A stretch of DNA of 5,595 nt from an uncultured Ruminococcus sp. (GCA_902773065.1 CACYDD010000325.1:1-5595), one strand, 5' to 3'; shown: positions 1 to 4,600, numbered from the stretch's first letter. Translations and numbers: made by a program. The notes: generated by a model not told the origin, from the sequence alone.

Positions 1-139
1 ATTTACATTTATCAAATTCCGGATTGAAAGCATAGAAGTTCTTACTGTCAAGCTTATCCGTTATAATTCTCAAAGCTTCGCCGAAACAAACAAAATGAAG
101 CGAAAGGCTGATAGTGATTAAAATACTTACTGCATCTTA
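1..139. other. Unresolved partial coding frame at left edge
   Basis: Two frames are open here and I cannot decide between them. On the plus strand a frame runs from base 2 to a TAA at 119-121, ending in residues KMKRKADSD, which would be the tail of a gene entering from the left. On the minus strand a frame is open from the edge to a TAA at 137-139 and reads, near the edge, FGEALRIITDKLDSKNFYAF, which looks more protein-like. That frame has no ATG or GTG start inside the window, only a TTG with a poor ribosome binding site. It could be a broken gene start or chance. I recognise neither product. Confidence 0.2.
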
Positions 140-168
140 TTTTCTTTTTTCACAGCAAACGATATAAT
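140..168 (+). promoter_or_regulatory. Candidate promoter for the zinc-ribbon gene
   Basis: A perfect -10 hexamer TATAAT lies at 163-168 in an AT-rich context. The matching -35 at 140-145 (TTTTCT) is weak. Initiation would fall near 175, leaving a short leader before the ATG at 203. The leader also contains an ATG at 183 opening a seven-codon frame (MGEEGKR) whose TGA overlaps the start of the next gene as ATGA; this may be incidental. Confidence 0.45.
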
Positions 169-202
169 ATATTTGTCAGATCATGGGTGAAGAAGGGAAA
201 AG

Positions 203-508
203 ATGATAAGCGAAAATGAAACCGAATGTCCGAAATGCAAAGGAGCGTTGAAACATTACGATATTGTCAAAAGAATTGTACGGACGAAGGGAAGAAAAAC
301 AAAACATATTGATATAAGAAGGTCAAAATGTATCATGTGCGGTTCTGTACATAGAGAGATTCCCGATTATATTTTTCCATACAAACAGTATGAAGCAGAA
401 TTGATTATTGGTGTATTGGAGGGGTACATAACTCCTGACACTCTTGGTTACGAGGATTATCCATGCGAAATGACCATGAACCGATGGGTGTCGGGAATAT
501 TTACATGA
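203..508 (+). CDS. Zinc-ribbon protein, DUF6431 type
   Basis: A 101-residue protein with two CxxC pairs (Cys9/Cys12 and Cys43/Cys46) separated by a basic stretch, the layout of a zinc ribbon. The second knuckle is followed by a His-Arg-x-x-x-Pro-Asp signature and a Pro-Tyr-Lys-x-Tyr motif, and the C-terminus ends in a Met-Asn-Arg-Trp segment. This combination matches proteins I know as DUF6431, common in clostridial mobile elements; the family has no established function. The zinc-ribbon plus helical tail suggests DNA or RNA binding, perhaps as a small regulator or a remnant of a transposase-like module (inference). The start is supported by a purine-rich GAAGAAGGG just upstream. It has its own promoter and is separated by 124 bases from the phage regulator downstream, so it is probably not strictly co-expressed with it. 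Confidence 0.75.
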   Translation: MISENETECPKCKGALKHYDIVKRIVRTKGRKTKHIDIRRSKCIMCGSVHREIPDYIFPYKQYEAELIIGVLEGYITPDTLGYEDYPCEMTMNRWVSGIFT

Positions 509-537
509 TAATTAATATTTTTACCACTTTTGTTGTT

Positions 538-566
538 TTAACATTTTGCTGTTTCTAACTTAGAAT
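538..566 (+). promoter_or_regulatory. Sigma-A-type promoter for the RinA-like gene
   Basis: TTAACA (538-543, five of six to the -35 consensus) and TAGAAT (561-566, five of six to the -10 consensus) are separated by exactly 17 bases. Initiation would be near 573, immediately before a strong Shine-Dalgarno sequence at 574-582. This is the best conventional promoter in the window and it drives the putative regulator. Confidence 0.6.
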
Positions 567-573
567 AGAATCT

Positions 574-632
574 GAAAGGAGGAAACAGTAATTATTTTAT
601 CACAATATAGAAGTGGAAAGGAAATGACGTAA
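574..632 (+). promoter_or_regulatory. Leader with an orphan Shine-Dalgarno sequence
   Basis: A strong ribosome binding site, GAAAGGAGG (574-582), lies about 50 bases before the chosen ATG at 633, too far to serve it. The usual start-codon position after it holds ATT (591 and 594). From there a frame of about 13 codons runs to a TAA at 630-632, directly abutting the ATG at 633. The gene itself has a second, weaker site (GGAAAGGA, about 614-621). Either the leader is a short translated peptide with a rare start codon or the strong site is decoupled from translation. Confidence 0.35.
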
Positions 633-1052
633 ATGAGCACCGTGATACGCCCGGAGTTATCACAAAAGAACAAGTACTGGATTGAGAAGCACAGATACTA
701 TGAGTTGAAACACTTCTGCCTTCAGTACCCGATATGGAAAAAGGCTCGTGCGGCTCTTAACAGCATGAAACCTATTGTTTTGGATTCAGCAGCATTTTCG
801 GGTAATGGAAAATTCAGTGACCCCACGGCAAAATGTGCCGAGGCAAGAATGTTCTATAACGACAGAATCGCTATGATAGAAAAGGTTGCCGCAAAAACAG
901 ATTCGAAATTATCGAATTATATTCTGAAAGCTGTCACGGAAGGTATGTCATACGATTATCTGAAACTTAGATTAGAAATTCCGTGCTGCAAGGACACATA
1001 TTATGAACTTTACAGAAAATTCTTTTGGCTCTTAAGTCAGGAAAGACAGTAA
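633..1052 (+). CDS. RinA-family phage transcriptional regulator
   Basis: This 139-residue protein has the length and hallmark blocks of phage RinA-type regulators. The N-terminal half carries KYWIEKHRYYELKHFCLQYP, the middle is a helical segment rich in acidic and basic residues, and the C-terminal block (about residues 100-138) has TEGMSYDYLKLRLEIPC, then KDTYYELYRKFFWLL. That last part resembles a helix-turn-helix. Staphylococcal RinA activates the late packaging/structural operon, and related clostridial proteins are found in prophages. The protein is therefore a likely DNA-binding activator of phage genes. It follows the best promoter in the window and is followed after 8 bases by the first copy of the repeated CGCA/ACA/TTATG motif, which makes that motif a candidate target (inference). 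The start at 633 keeps the conserved N-terminus. No in-frame upstream start is possible because a TAA lies directly before the ATG. Confidence 0.8.
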   Translation: MSTVIRPELSQKNKYWIEKHRYYELKHFCLQYPIWKKARAALNSMKPIVLDSAAFSGNGKFSDPTAKCAEARMFYNDRIAMIEKVAAKTDSKLSNYILKAVTEGMSYDYLKLRLEIPCCKDTYYELYRKFFWLLSQERQ

Positions 1053-1060
1053 TAATATTC

Positions 1061-1088
1061 CGCATATTTTACATCTCCTGTTATGAAA
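1061..1088 (+). repeat. Spaced motif, copy 1 of 5 (upstream of gene 1115)
   Basis: CGCA (1061), ACA (1071) and TTATG (1081) occur with spacers of 6 and 7 bases. The motif starts 8 bases after the stop of the RinA-like gene and ends before the ribosome binding site of the next gene. In this copy TTTACA (1068-1073) is also followed, after 17 bases, by TATACT (1091-1096), a good conventional promoter. That -10 is not conserved in the other copies. Confidence 0.7.
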
Positions 1089-1114
1089 ACTATACTCAGA
1101 AGGAGACGAGAACT

Positions 1115-1321
1115 ATGGATATGCCTAAGATTGTAGCAAAAATGAGGTTTGTATATCATTCTAATATGCTGGATGTGGTTAATGTATTAAATCAATTACA
1201 TATCATATCAGACGATAAGGCGGAAATGAAAAACAAGATTCATTGTATGACTATATTTACGGACATTTTACCAAGACTTGGCTACGATGTTGAAGGTTTA
1301 TTGAAAGAGGAGGAGTCCTGA
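1115..1321 (+). CDS. Small hypothetical protein, 68 residues
   Basis: I do not recognise this protein. It starts at the ATG preceded by AGAAGGAG (1098-1105) with a 9-base spacer; an earlier in-frame start at 1025 would run through the end of the upstream gene and is rejected. The sequence is soluble and largely helical, with a basic N-terminus (MDMPKIVAKMRF), a hydrophobic centre and an acidic end (KEEES). Its promoter-proximal leader contains motif copy 1 and closely resembles the leader of the gene at 2560 over about 60 bases. The last codons form the left arm of a terminator whose loop contains the stop codon. The same end structure and EEES tail occur in the otherwise unrelated gene at 4112. 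Likely a small phage accessory protein. Confidence 0.7.
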   Translation: MDMPKIVAKMRFVYHSNMLDVVNVLNQLHIISDDKAEMKNKIHCMTIFTDILPRLGYDVEGLLKEEES

Positions 1322-1340
1322 ACATGGACTCTTTCTTTTA
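1311..1340 (+). terminator. Intrinsic terminator overlapping the stop of gene 1115
   Basis: AGGAGTCC (1311-1318) pairs with GGACTCTT (1326-1333), eight base pairs with one G-T. The 7-base loop 1319-1325 holds the TGA stop codon, and the tract TTTCTTTTA follows. A terminating ribosome would cover the left arm, so termination may depend on translation. Confidence 0.7.
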
Positions 1341-1356
1341 TATTTTCAGGACACAG

Positions 1357-1384
1357 GTGACAATAAATTATGCTATTTTAATAT
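1357..1384 (+). promoter_or_regulatory. Possible promoter for gene 1436
   Basis: GTGACA (1357-1362, five of six) and TAATAT (1379-1384, four of six) are 16 bases apart in a very AT-rich leader. Short inverted repeats follow (CTAT...ATAG near 1373-1386, TCTA...TAGA near 1393-1403) and could be operator half-sites. Because a terminator lies just upstream, a promoter here is plausible. Confidence 0.35.
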
Positions 1385-1435
1385 AGAAAAAATCTATTTT
1401 AGATTAAATCGCTATATTCGGAAAGGGGAAATATT

Positions 1436-1657
1436 ATGGAAATTGTTATTTCGTTTCTTGTGGGAATCGTTATTGGTTGTATTATCGTAATGATATTTTC
1501 CCGCTTGCGTGCAGTTGGTTCGTTGCGGATCGACAGATCAGACCCGGATGATAACCCGTATTTATTTTTGGAACTGTCCAAAGATATAAACCGCTTTGAT
1601 TGTAAAAAGTACATTACATTAAAAGTCCGAAACGAAAATTATATTTCGCAGAAATAA
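1436..1657 (+). CDS. Small single-pass membrane protein
   Basis: This 73-residue protein opens directly with a transmembrane helix (about residues 3-22, VISFLVGIVIGCIIVMIF), followed by basic residues (SRLRAV), which favour a cytoplasmic C-terminal domain. That domain reads SLRIDRSDPDDNPYLFLEL and ends in a short strand-like segment, KKYITLKVRNENYISQK. Membrane-anchored small proteins of this shape are common in clostridial prophages, where they are annotated only as hypothetical. The start follows AAAGGGG (1422-1428) with 7 bases of spacing. The final codons overlap motif copy 2, so the control element of the next gene begins inside this coding sequence. No enzymatic motif is visible. Confidence 0.75.
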   Translation: MEIVISFLVGIVIGCIIVMIFSRLRAVGSLRIDRSDPDDNPYLFLELSKDINRFDCKKYITLKVRNENYISQK

Positions 1658-1674
1658 CATCTTGTTTTATGGAA
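1647..1674 (+). repeat. Spaced motif, copy 2 of 5 (upstream of gene 1709)
   Basis: CGCA (1647-1650), ACA (1657-1659) and TTATG (1667-1671) occur with the same 6- and 7-base spacers as the other copies. The first part lies in the last codons of the gene at 1436. The base before ACA and the base after TTATG differ from the other four copies, making this the most divergent member. Confidence 0.55.
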
Positions 1675-1708
1675 CTAAAAATTTTATAAATTGAAAGGGG
1701 ATTTTAAA

Positions 1709-2065
1709 ATGGATGATGAAATCAGAAATTTGTTAAACGAAGAAATCAAACAGCAAATTCAGGACTTGTCCAATCTTAAAACCGGAAGCGAAGAGAAATC
1801 AGATGTGATTGATGACGTGGTGAAGCTTTACAAGCTGGCGGTCGAAGAAGATAAAATGAAGCAGGATTCATGTGAGGAACAGAATCAGCTGAATGAACAG
1901 ACAAAAGACCGTTATGTAAAAATAGGCATCGCCGCTGCGGAAATCATACTGCCGCTGATGTTCTATGCGTTCTGGCTGAGAAAAGGGTTAAAGTTCGAGG
2001 AAACCGGCAGTTTTACTTCTGCAACATTTAAAGGATTAATAAACCGTTTTAGACCGACAAAATAA
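1709..2065 (+). CDS. Membrane-anchored acidic helical phage protein
   Basis: A 118-residue protein starting at the ATG after GAAAGGGG (1693-1700); the TTG at 1691 lies before or in that site and is not a credible start. Residues 1-68 are highly charged and helical, probably a coiled coil. A hydrophobic segment at about 70-90 (VKIGIAAAEIILPLMFYAFW) forms one membrane helix, followed by a short tail (GLKFEETGSFTSATFKGLIN) with an Arg/Lys-rich end. I have seen this architecture repeatedly among Firmicute phage hypothetical proteins, but I know of no function. The hydrophilic N-terminus with no signal sequence suggests a cytoplasmic coiled-coil facing a partner. Expression may be controlled by motif copy 2, and a terminator follows. 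Confidence 0.75.
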   Translation: MDDEIRNLLNEEIKQQIQDLSNLKTGSEEKSDVIDDVVKLYKLAVEEDKMKQDSCEEQNQLNEQTKDRYVKIGIAAAEIILPLMFYAFWLRKGLKFEETGSFTSATFKGLINRFRPTK

Positions 2066-2088
2066 TAAATGATATTTAGTTCCGGAGC

Positions 2089-2130
2089 GGAGAGTCGTGT
2101 AAAATACATTGGCTCTTCGTTTTTCCGTTT
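2089..2130 (+). terminator. Terminator after gene 1709
   Basis: AGAGTC (2091-2096) pairs with GGCTCT (2111-2116) with one G-T, and the interior GTGTA/TACAT extends the stem to an AAA loop. It is followed by TTCGTTTTTCCGTTTT. The GAGTC/GGCTC core resembles the stems at 1311 and 4266. Confidence 0.65.
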
Positions 2131-2142
2131 TGGGAGGAAATT

Positions 2143-2502
2143 ATGAGATACCACTTTGAAAAGCCGAAAATTTATTTATCTATGTACGGACAGCTTTATA
2201 TTTGTGACCATCCTGCTTACAACAGCTGTACTCTGTTCATAATTGAGAATAAGGGTCTGGCTGTGATACAACAGCGTTTTGATAAGGAAACCAAAAGTAC
2301 ATGGTGGAGCGAGGTTGACCCATGGCTGACGGATGCATTATATTTGCACCCGAAATTCAAGGAATACTTTGAGGAGCGTGCCAGAATGTGTGCAGACGGA
2401 TTATATCCCACCGTTACAATACGGCAAATCATGTGGGCATTGAAGATGAAGCCACTTCCGAAAGAACGTTGGGAAACGGTTTTCGACAGAAGGGATATTT
2501 AA
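2143..2502 (+). CDS. Hypothetical phage protein with WWSEVDPWL motif
   Basis: A 119-residue soluble protein. The start is set by GGGAGG (2132-2137) five bases before the ATG. The N-terminal half appears beta-rich (KIYLSMYGQLYICDH, TLFIIENKGLAVIQQRF). The centre carries a striking WWSEVDPWLTDALYLHPKF segment, and the C-terminal half has YPTVTIRQIMWALKMKPLPK followed by ERWETVF. The aromatic/proline-rich blocks look strongly conserved, and I associate this type of sequence with clostridial prophages and conjugative elements, without a known function. No catalytic motif or membrane segment is visible. The gene lies directly behind a terminator, so its transcription either reads through or starts at an unseen promoter. 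Its stop codon is immediately followed by motif copy 3. Confidence 0.7.
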   Translation: MRYHFEKPKIYLSMYGQLYICDHPAYNSCTLFIIENKGLAVIQQRFDKETKSTWWSEVDPWLTDALYLHPKFKEYFEERARMCADGLYPTVTIRQIMWALKMKPLPKERWETVFDRRDI

Positions 2503-2530
2503 CGCATATTTTACATCTTCCTTTATGAAA
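2503..2530 (+). repeat. Spaced motif, copy 3 of 5 (upstream of gene 2560)
   Basis: CGCA (2503), ACA (2513) and TTATG (2523) occur with the usual spacing and begin at the first base after the upstream stop codon. The similarity to copy 1 extends through the spacers (both read CGCATATTTTACATCT) and on to the AGAAGGAG ribosome binding site. No good -10 hexamer sits where copy 1 has TATACT. Confidence 0.7.
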
Positions 2531-2559
2531 ACCGTCTGTTTCAGAAGGAGGTAAGGAGT

Positions 2560-2775
2560 ATGGACGAAATGAAAATAGGCTCTAATTTAATGAAGAAAGT
2601 CATTGCAAAGTTGATTAAAATGGCAGTGAAAAACAAGCTTGGATATGAAGTAGATATTCAGCTTAGTGAATTACACGCCACTATAATCGATGGACAAGCA
2701 CATATTCATTTAAACGCAGATGCCGAAATGAGCAAAGACGAACTTATTAAAATCATTAAAAAGACAGGTTTGTAA
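2560..2775 (+). CDS. Small basic hypothetical protein, 71 residues
   Basis: The N-terminal half (about residues 1-30) is a lysine-rich amphipathic helix (MKKVIAKLIKMAVKNKLGYE). It is followed by a beta-strand pair, VDIQLSELHATIIDGQAHIH, containing alternating residues and several histidines, and a closing helix, KDELIKIIKKTGL. The sequence looks like a complete small alpha-beta domain, and I have seen similar proteins in Firmicute phages, but no function is known to me. Two ribosome binding sites precede the ATG: AGAAGGAGG (2543-2551), correctly spaced, and AAGGAG (2553-2558), too close to work. A nine-codon upstream frame (ATG 2525, TAA 2552) ends in the first site, raising the possibility of translational coupling. 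A strong terminator follows. Confidence 0.72.
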   Translation: MDEMKIGSNLMKKVIAKLIKMAVKNKLGYEVDIQLSELHATIIDGQAHIHLNADAEMSKDELIKIIKKTGL

Positions 2776-2783
2776 TTGAATGG

Positions 2784-2815
2784 GAGATTGTGGAAACACA
2801 GTCTCTTTTCGTTTT
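2784..2815 (+). terminator. Strong intrinsic terminator after gene 2560
   Basis: GAGATTGTG (2784-2792) pairs with CACAGTCTC (2797-2805), nine base pairs with one G-T, closed by a GAAA tetraloop and followed by TTTTCGTTTT. This is the best terminator in the window and separates the small-gene run from the tRNA-like RNA. Confidence 0.85.
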
Positions 2816-2816
2816 A

Positions 2817-2844
2817 CGCACTTTTTACAAGGTGTATTATGAGG
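2817..2844 (+). repeat. Spaced motif, copy 4 of 5 (abutting the tRNA-like RNA)
   Basis: CGCA (2817-2820), ACA (2827-2829) and TTATG (2837-2841) occur with identical spacing. Unlike the other copies it does not precede a gene directly; its last bases enter the acceptor-stem region of the tRNA-like structure. Confidence 0.65.
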
Positions 2845-2932
2845 AACGGTTAGTTTAAATGGGTAGAACGCTTGAGGAATGGCTGTAATTAGCCCCTCAA
2901 GAGGTAAGGGTTCAATTCCCTTACTGTTTCTC
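2841..2932 (+). ncRNA. tRNA-like RNA with an oversized anticodon arm
   Basis: A near-complete tRNA fold can be drawn. The acceptor GAACGGT (2844-2850) pairs with ACTGTTT (2923-2929), including two G-T pairs, and can extend three more pairs outward to 2841 and 2932. T8-A9 are at 2851-2852. The D stem GTTT/GAAC (2853-2856, 2866-2869) closes loop AAATGGGTA with the GG pair. The variable loop AGGT (2902-2905) is followed by T stem AAGGG/CCCTT with the canonical loop TTCAATT (2911-2917). The anticodon arm is wrong: CTTGAGG (2871-2877) pairs with CCTCAAG (2895-2901), then an AAT bulge, then GGCT/AGCC with a six-base loop. It spans 31 bases instead of 17 and offers no seven-base anticodon loop. No CCA is encoded, and a T-rich run follows. 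It may be a decayed tRNA, a phage tRNA mimic or a regulatory RNA; ordinary decoding looks unlikely. Confidence 0.65.
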
Positions 2933-2944
2933 TTTTATTTTTTT

Positions 2945-2968
2945 AAGTCTTACAAAGACTTATATTTT
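2945..2968 (+). terminator. Weak AT-rich hairpin before gene 2990
   Basis: AAGTCT (2945-2950) pairs with AGACTT (2956-2961) around TACAA, followed by ATATTTTT and preceded by a long T-rich run (2931-2944). It could help end the tRNA-like transcript, but the stem is weak. Confidence 0.35.
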
Positions 2969-2989
2969 TATGAAAGGAGATGTTCTTCA

Positions 2990-3286
2990 ATGAAAGAACA
3001 AAAATTTGAACTTGGGGAAATTGTTGTAACAAGTGCTGTTCACAACCGAATGAAGGAGGATAAAGAGTTTGAAAACTTCGTTTTCCTTTCCATTGTACGT
3101 CACAGAGAAGGCGACTGGGGTGATCTTGATCCGGAGGATGCTGAACTGAACGATCAGGCTTTGGAGTCCGGAGAGGATCGTTTGTTTTCCGCTTATATTT
3201 ACAACAAGGAAGCAGATGACAAAATCTGGATCATCACCGAATGGGACAGAAGTGTAACCACGATCCTGTTTCCGAGCGATTATTAA
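2990..3286 (+). CDS. Small conserved mobile-element protein (GDWGDL/IITE type)
   Basis: A 98-residue soluble protein with the block order FELGEIVVTSAVHNRM, HREGDWGDLDPEDAELNDQA, RLFSAYIYN, KIWIITEWDRSVTTILFPSDY. This matches a widespread family of short plasmid, conjugative-element and prophage proteins that databases sometimes label as a type I restriction subunit. There is no methyltransferase or restriction motif here, so that name should not be carried over. Function is unknown to me. The ATG is chosen because AAAGGAGA (2973-2980) lies nine bases upstream; a longer frame starting at 2879 would begin inside the tRNA-like RNA. The gene is coupled to the next: the stop TAA (3284-3286) overlaps the AAGGAGG ribosome binding site of the DUF6353 gene, so the two are probably translated together. 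Confidence 0.78.
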   Translation: MKEQKFELGEIVVTSAVHNRMKEDKEFENFVFLSIVRHREGDWGDLDPEDAELNDQALESGEDRLFSAYIYNKEADDKIWIITEWDRSVTTILFPSDY

Positions 3287-3296
3287 GGAGGATGAA

Positions 3297-4067
3297 ATGA
3301 AACCGATTTTGCAGATGATCAAAAAGCACTCTTCCACAATTCTTTGTCTGGTTGCGGCAGGAGGTGTTGTAACTACAGCTGTTTTGGCGGCTAAGGAAAC
3401 GCCGAAGGCAGTACAGCTTCTGAACAAAGCAAAGGAAGAGAATAAAGAACTTACGAAAACAGACACCGTAAAAACGGTCGCCCCTGCTTATATTCCTGCG
3501 GTTATATCAGGCGTATTGACTGTTACTTGTATATTTGGTGCAAACGTGCTAAACAAGAAACAGCAGGCGGCTATCACAAGTGCCTATGCTCTTTTGAGTT
3601 CAAACTACAAAAGATACAGCGGCAAGCTGAAAGAACTGTACGGCGAAGAAGCTCATAAGAACATTCTTGAAGCCTTAGCAGTGGAAAAAGCAGACAAAGT
3701 TCCTATCTATGCGGAATGTTGCTGTGGTGAATATTCGCTTGGGTTTGAAGATACTGACGAAGAAAAAATACTCTTTTTCGATTCGTATTCGGAAAGATAT
3801 TTTGAATCAACCATCAGTCAGGTATTACAGGCGGAGTATCATTTAAACCGTAATTTCGCAATATCCGGAGATGTTACACTGAATGATTTTTATCTGTTCC
3901 TTGGAATTGATAAAATCGACGGTGGAGATAATGTAGGCTGGTCAACTCTGGGCGGATATTGCTGGATAGACTTTGCAAATATCCCCTCGAAACTGGAGGA
4001 CGGAACGGAATATCATATTATCAGTTCCATGTTTGCCCCCGAGGATTGTTCAGAGGAGTTTGAATGA
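3297..4067 (+). CDS. DUF6353-family membrane protein
   Basis: This 256-residue protein has an N-terminal basic KKHSSTIL segment and two predicted membrane helices (about residues 13-32 and 64-85), joined by a charged loop that contains KETPKA and ends in DTVKT. A hydrophilic C-terminal domain follows, with the conserved NKKQQAAITSAYALL stretch, a YGEEAHKNI segment, and aromatic-rich blocks such as RYFESTISQVLQAEYHLNRN and LGGYCWIDF. I recognise it as DUF6353, a family seen almost only in clostridial phages and prophages, with unknown function. Topology suggests a hairpin anchor with a large cytoplasmic domain. A paralogue of the N-terminal region begins at 5382. AAGGAGG (3285-3291) precedes the ATG by five bases, and the gene upstream ends within that site. 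Confidence 0.85.
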   Translation: MKPILQMIKKHSSTILCLVAAGGVVTTAVLAAKETPKAVQLLNKAKEENKELTKTDTVKTVAPAYIPAVISGVLTVTCIFGANVLNKKQQAAITSAYALLSSNYKRYSGKLKELYGEEAHKNILEALAVEKADKVPIYAECCCGEYSLGFEDTDEEKILFFDSYSERYFESTISQVLQAEYHLNRNFAISGDVTLNDFYLFLGIDKIDGGDNVGWSTLGGYCWIDFANIPSKLEDGTEYHIISSMFAPEDCSEEFE

Positions 4068-4069
4068 TA

Positions 4070-4097
4070 CGCAAAACCTACAAGCACTGTTATGAAA
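4070..4097 (+). repeat. Spaced motif, copy 5 of 5 (upstream of gene 4112)
   Basis: CGCA (4070), ACA (4080) and TTATG (4090) occur with unchanged spacing, starting two bases after the DUF6353 stop. The first spacer is AAACCT rather than the T-rich sequence of copies 1 and 3. The TTATG block here runs straight into AGGAGG (4097-4102). Confidence 0.65.
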
Positions 4098-4111
4098 GGA
4101 GGCATTACTTT

Positions 4112-4276
4112 ATGGCTAATAATATCGTAAAAATCATCGGTCTTGCCGCTACCGTAATCGGCTTTGGAGCAACGCTCCTGAGCGATTGGGTCAACGAAAA
4201 GAAGATGGAAGAAATGGTAGACGAAAAGGTTAATGAAGCACTTGCCAAAAGAGAAGAAAACGAGGAAGAGTCCTGA
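4112..4276 (+). CDS. Small membrane protein with acidic tail, 54 residues
   Basis: The true start is the ATG nine bases after AGGAGG (4097-4102); an in-frame ATG at 4064 overlaps the previous gene and adds a poor, charged leader. Residues 5-23 (IVKIIGLAATVIGFGATLL) form one membrane helix. From about residue 28 a charged amphipathic helix (NEKKMEEMVDEKVNEALAKR) follows, suited to coiled-coil self-association, and the protein ends ENEEES. Small anchors of this shape are frequent in phages. The 3' end shares its last codons, stop context and terminator with the unrelated gene at 1115. It sits 44 bases after the DUF6353 gene and carries motif copy 5 in its leader, so it may be expressed separately. 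No specific function can be assigned. Confidence 0.75.
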   Translation: MANNIVKIIGLAATVIGFGATLLSDWVNEKKMEEMVDEKVNEALAKREENEEES

Positions 4277-4295
4277 ACAAGGGCTCTTTCTGTTT
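4266..4295 (+). terminator. Terminator overlapping the stop of gene 4112
   Basis: AAGAGTCC (4266-4273) pairs with GGGCTCTT (4281-4288), eight pairs with one G-T. The TGA stop sits in the 7-base loop (4274-4280) and TTTCTGTTTG follows. The geometry is identical to that at 1311-1340. The interrupted T tract suggests partial read-through into the next gene, which has no visible promoter. Confidence 0.6.
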
Positions 4296-4308
4296 GCAGG
4301 TGATATTT

Positions 4309-4599
4309 ATGAACCCTGTTACCTATTTCGTGACGGAGATGATAAAGGATTTTCTATATCGAAATCATGATTTGTACGGAAAATCAGAATTTATCAGAGA
4401 CAGCTATATGAGGTGGGCGGCAAAGGAGCTTTTGATTGAACTCCATATACATGAAGATATGCCACCTCTTATTGTTTTGGAAAAATTCAGAGATAAGATG
4501 GATGAATATGCAAAGCTGAATGTCGAAACTTCTTTTATATTTTCAGTCGGCAGTAAAACAGCAGAACATTTCATCCGTCTTCTCATAACCTTGTGCTAA
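4309..4599 (+). CDS. Conserved hypothetical phage protein, 96 residues
   Basis: A soluble, mostly helical protein. It opens MNPVTYFVTEMIKDFLYRN and continues with a YGKSEFIRDSYMRWAAKELL block, a short IHEDMPPLIVLEKFRDKMDE segment and a hydrophobic end, KTAEHFIRLLITLC. The MRWAA and DMPPL-x5-FRDKMD blocks look like conserved features; I have met this type of sequence in clostridial prophages, without a known role. I start it at the ATG after AGGTGAT (4298-4304); a TTG at 4294 is also in frame but adds only five residues and overlaps the ribosome binding site. The gene is 32 bases after the previous stop, just past its terminator, so it is probably expressed by read-through. A 184-base gap follows. 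Confidence 0.72.
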   Translation: MNPVTYFVTEMIKDFLYRNHDLYGKSEFIRDSYMRWAAKELLIELHIHEDMPPLIVLEKFRDKMDEYAKLNVETSFIFSVGSKTAEHFIRLLITLC

Positions 4600-4600
4600 A

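Noticed and set aside
1357..1372. A sixth copy of the spaced motif upstream of gene 1436
   Set aside because: ACA and TTATG are present, but the spacer is two bases short and CGCA is missing.
2844..2930. Ordinary tRNA-Tyr read from the GTA in the inner loop
   Set aside because: The inner hairpin has a six-base loop closed by only four pairs and sits inside a second stem; no geometry gives a seven-base anticodon loop.
2879..2989. Longer start for gene 2990
   Set aside because: The extension would begin inside the tRNA-like RNA and run through T-rich non-coding sequence; a proper ribosome binding site sits before 2990.
2990..3286. Type I restriction enzyme subunit, as similar small proteins are sometimes labelled
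   Set aside because: A 98-residue protein without methyltransferase, helicase or nuclease motifs cannot be such a subunit.
2987..3466. Minus-strand open frame of 159 residues
   Set aside because: It lies antisense to two well-supported plus-strand genes with good ribosome binding sites, and its protein has no recognisable motif.
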